Assembly (NCBI GenBank): GCA_025716815.1
Contig: JAIXMN010000001.1
Coordinates: 1,674,001 to 1,738,000, forward strand
DNA length: 64,000 nt
Source of the DNA: Dichotomocladium elegans
Taxonomy: Eukaryota > Mucoromycota > Mucoromycetes > Mucorales > Lichtheimiaceae
Direction of reading: 5' to 3'
Shown: one piece after another, positions 62,067 to 64,000 of the stretch
Layout of the letters: each line of letters opens with the position of its first letter
How positions within the stretch are numbered: the first letter of the stretch is position 1
Translations under genes and position numbers: made by a program
The notes under the pieces: model-generated
What the model saw: only the letters and a program-made list of their open reading frames with translations
Told to the model about the DNA's origin: nothing
Databases searched by the model: none

Positions 62067-63092
62067 TTACGGTGAGTGGGTAAAAGCGAGAAGTTCCTTG
62101 CATTGGAGAGAAATAGCGCTGTCGTCCATGAACATGTGAGTCTGTTGATCCTCATCGTCCTCCCTCTGGAGAGGCCTGGGCACCAGCTCTGGCACATGGT
62201 TTTCTTTACACCAGATCAGGAAATCGTCGTACGTTTTGATACATCCCTGGTTCGAAAGACGCTGAAATGCCTTGAGCTCGGCAGAAAAGCGTCTTTTCTG
62301 ATTGGAAAACCAATAGGTGATCTTGCGCGACATGAGACCGGTGTCTGCCTCAATGGCGCGCCGTTCGACTTTGCTGAGTTTGCGGCCGTGGCCATATACT
62401 TCAAAGAAGACTCGCTTCAGATAATTTGTGGTATCTTCGTCGTAGGACGTCTCGGTCCTCCTACGTATTGTTCGCTTTTTAAAGAGCCTGGATTTCGGTT
62501 TGGTTGTTGTAGAAGGCAGCAGTGATGACGAGACCACTGTTGTCTGCGCTGTTGCACTGTTATCGTTGTCGTCAAACTTCGCTTTTTTAGTTAGCCGTGG
62601 CTTAAACTGGTAATTGCTCGTGAAACCAGAGGGAGCATCCGTGGTTGCATCGTCCGGTGAAGACAATATGAGAGATGAAGAAGATGACGACGAAGAAGAT
62701 AAAGAAGCAGTCCGTTGTCTTTTTCCAATGCTGATGCATCGAGCGGATATCGGCCTCCTTCTCGTAAGCCTACCAGCAGATCTGTCGTCTTCCTCTTTCG
62801 GTCGTGCTTTTGATAAATCGACAGTGGCAGCAGCGGTGGTAGCGGCGTCAGCATCGGCAACGGTCACACCAACTGTATCGGTGGCCTTGACAACCGTAGG
62901 TTCTGTGTGTTCTATCGCTTCTTCGTCGGCCTGCACCTCATTTCCCTTTCCTTGCTGCTCCCCTTGCAGAGGTGCTAGGAGCAACTCTGGTGCAGTAACA
63001 GTTTCACGGATGCAATGACTACGATGCCTGACTGCTGAGATCATAGCGCGGTTCGATCGAACTCTAGCAAGTGGTGCGGTTGATGTGTCCAT
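62067..63092 (-). CDS. Homeodomain transcription factor
   Basis: Single exon of 341 aa from MDTSTAPLARVRSN (63092). The homeodomain lies at about residues 215-275: the N-terminal arm is rich in Arg (KKRTIRRRTETSYDED), helix 1 is TNYLKRVFFEVYGHG, helix 2 KVERRAIEADTG, and recognition helix 3 SRKITYWFSNQKRRFSAEL. This keeps the W-F-x-N core, with Lys where Arg is common at the next base-contact position. The N-terminal half is low-complexity, with Ser runs from TCT/TCA repeats near 62670. A longer frame back to 63242 exists but is hydrophobic and low-complexity, so the downstream ATG is preferred. Target genes are unknown. Confidence 0.8.
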   Translation of the reverse strand: MDTSTAPLARVRSNRAMISAVRHRSHCIRETVTAPELLLAPLQGEQQGKGNEVQADEEAIEHTEPTVVKATDTVGVTVADADAATTAAATVDLSKARPKEEDDRSAGRLTRRRPISARCISIGKRQRTASLSSSSSSSSSLILSSPDDATTDAPSGFTSNYQFKPRLTKKAKFDDNDNSATAQTTVVSSSLLPSTTTKPKSRLFKKRTIRRRTETSYDEDTTNYLKRVFFEVYGHGRKLSKVERRAIEADTGLMSRKITYWFSNQKRRFSAELKAFQRLSNQGCIKTYDDFLIWCKENHVPELVPRPLQREDDEDQQTHMFMDDSAISLQCKELLAFTHSP

Positions 63093-63347
63093 GGGTAAAA
63101 GAAGAGTGGTTATAAGGGAAAAGTTGAAGAAAAAAGGGGGTGTGCTGGACAGTGAGCGTTTTACAGCAACGTGGAGAGTGAAAACCCAAAAAATATATAG
63201 GTCGGGAACAAAGGGACACGTCCACAGCAGGACTGACGACATCTCTTTTCTCCATTGACAACAATGCTTCTTCTTTCTTTTTTCACACGGGCTTCTAAAA
63301 AAGCAGTTACAGAGATTGTGGGAGCCTTTTCTACCTCACTAGTTTTA
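63093..63347. other. Short intergenic region
   Basis: About 255 bp between two minus-strand genes. It holds the homeodomain-gene leader and the aldo-keto reductase 3' end. No coding signal is supported here. Confidence 0.4.
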
Positions 63348-64000
63348 TTAGTCAAAGTCTTCATCGAACACCTTGGTACCCCAATCAGGTTTAATGAATC
63401 GGCTGCCCTTGGTCTTGTGAAGTTCTGAGATTTCAGCTTTCTCTTCCGCAGACAACTCGAACAGGTCAGCGTTGGCCTTAACGCGCTGTGAAGATTGACA
63501 ACAAATAATAAGCAAACCTGTAAGATTGGAATGCCAAACAATTGGTGACATTTACCTCAGGCTTTACACTTTTTGGCAAAATGCTGGAACGAGCAATACC
63601 CCAAGACAGTACGACCTGAGCAGGAGACTTGTTGTGCTTGGCAGCGATCTTGTTAATTGTTTCGTCTTGCAGGAGCGGGGCATTGGACGAACCGAGCGGC
63701 GAGTAAGCAGTAGTGTGAATTCCTTTAGAGGCGCAGAAGTCAACCAACCTTTGCTGTGGCAAATAAGCTATGAAACGTTAAGATTTCTCGAAGTTAATAA
63801 GAGCACTGGACCTGTAGCAGGGATTAAACGCACGGTGAAGTTCAATCTGGTTGACGGCAGGGACGATCTTCGCAGTCTCAAGTAACTTGGTGAGAAAAGG
63901 GATCGAATAGTTAGAGACTCCAATGGCTTTGACCTTGCCGGTATCCAAAAGCTTCTCCATGGCCGCCCATGTGTCGCACGGGTCGACATTGTCAAGTTCA
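63348..64000 (-). CDS. Aldo-keto reductase, C-terminal part (5' end outside window)
   Basis: NADPH-dependent carbonyl/sugar reductase of the AKR superfamily (GCY1/GRE3-like). The window holds the C-terminal half of the TIM barrel: WAAMEKLLDTGKVKAIGVSN, FLTKLLETAKIVPAVNQIEL, then after an intron (63769-63847) HPYLPQQRLVDFCASKGI, TAYSPLGSSNAPLL, SPAQVVLSWGIARSSILPKS and, after another intron (about 63488-63555), VKANADLFELSAEEK. It ends KPDWGTKVFDEDFD. The segment LPKSVKPERVKAN is the NADPH phosphate-binding site. The catalytic Asp-Tyr-Lys-His residues lie mostly upstream of the visible part. The substrate cannot be assigned. Confidence 0.9.

Noticed and set aside
62067..63242. Longer N-terminus of the homeodomain protein
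   Set aside because: The added 50 residues are hydrophobic and Phe-rich, most likely translated leader sequence.

Overview
The window looks like nuclear DNA of a filamentous fungus, most likely an early-diverging Mucoromycota lineage such as Mucorales. The reasons are short GT-AG introns (about 50-180 nt) in nearly every gene, a Mucoromycota-like gene set (hyaluronan-synthase-like GT2, phosphoketolase, an NDP-glucose 4,6-dehydratase, PAK and CaMK kinases, endosulfine), and many decayed Tc1/mariner copies. No genus can be named from the sequence alone. No tRNA, rRNA or CRISPR array was recognised.

Layout. 1-3.6 kb: 3' end of an ethanolamine/choline phosphotransferase, then a mitochondrially targeted adenylate-kinase-domain protein. 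3.6-6.1 kb: an unidentified decayed gene on the minus strand. 6.1-7.7 kb: a CaMK-type kinase with two microexons. 8-15 kb: a transposon island with one near-complete Tc1 relic, two shorter relics and a complete, apparently intact Tigger/pogo element (10556-12706, TA duplication, 23-bp terminal inverted repeats, 565-aa transposase in three exons). 15.5-18.5 kb: NDP-glucose 4,6-dehydratase and an alpha-arrestin. 18.7-20 kb: a succinyl-CoA ligase alpha pseudogene. 21.4-27 kb: a PAK-like kinase with two CRIB motifs and altered catalytic motifs, then the hyaluronan-synthase-like GT2. 27.6-29.5 kb: an RBM26/27-like RNA-binding protein. 29.7-32 kb: a kinesin-4-like motor (minus). 32.5-34.8 kb: SLX4 with tandem UBZ4-like fingers (minus). 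36.2-37 kb: ribosomal protein eL27. 37.75-38.85 kb: a 5'-truncated alpha/beta hydrolase beside a Tc1 relic. 38.9-46.2 kb: a gene-poor tract with decayed repeats, an inverted repeat and a tandem repeat. 46.9-51.3 kb: a small basic protein, a single-pass membrane protein and an endosulfine. 52-55 kb: phosphoketolase. 56-58 kb: UGP1. 59.3-61.3 kb: an epsinR/Ent3-like ENTH protein. 62-63.1 kb: a homeodomain protein. 63.35-64 kb: an aldo-keto reductase, cut by the window end.

The conserved genes are housekeeping or signalling genes and do not form one obvious pathway cluster. UGP1, the HAS-like synthase and the 4,6-dehydratase could all draw on nucleotide sugars. CaMK, PAK, endosulfine and alpha-arrestin are signalling or nutrient-response genes. 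Exon structures were worked out by hand by joining conserved protein blocks at GT-AG sites with phase checks. Boundaries inside conserved domains are firm; several first exons are less so.
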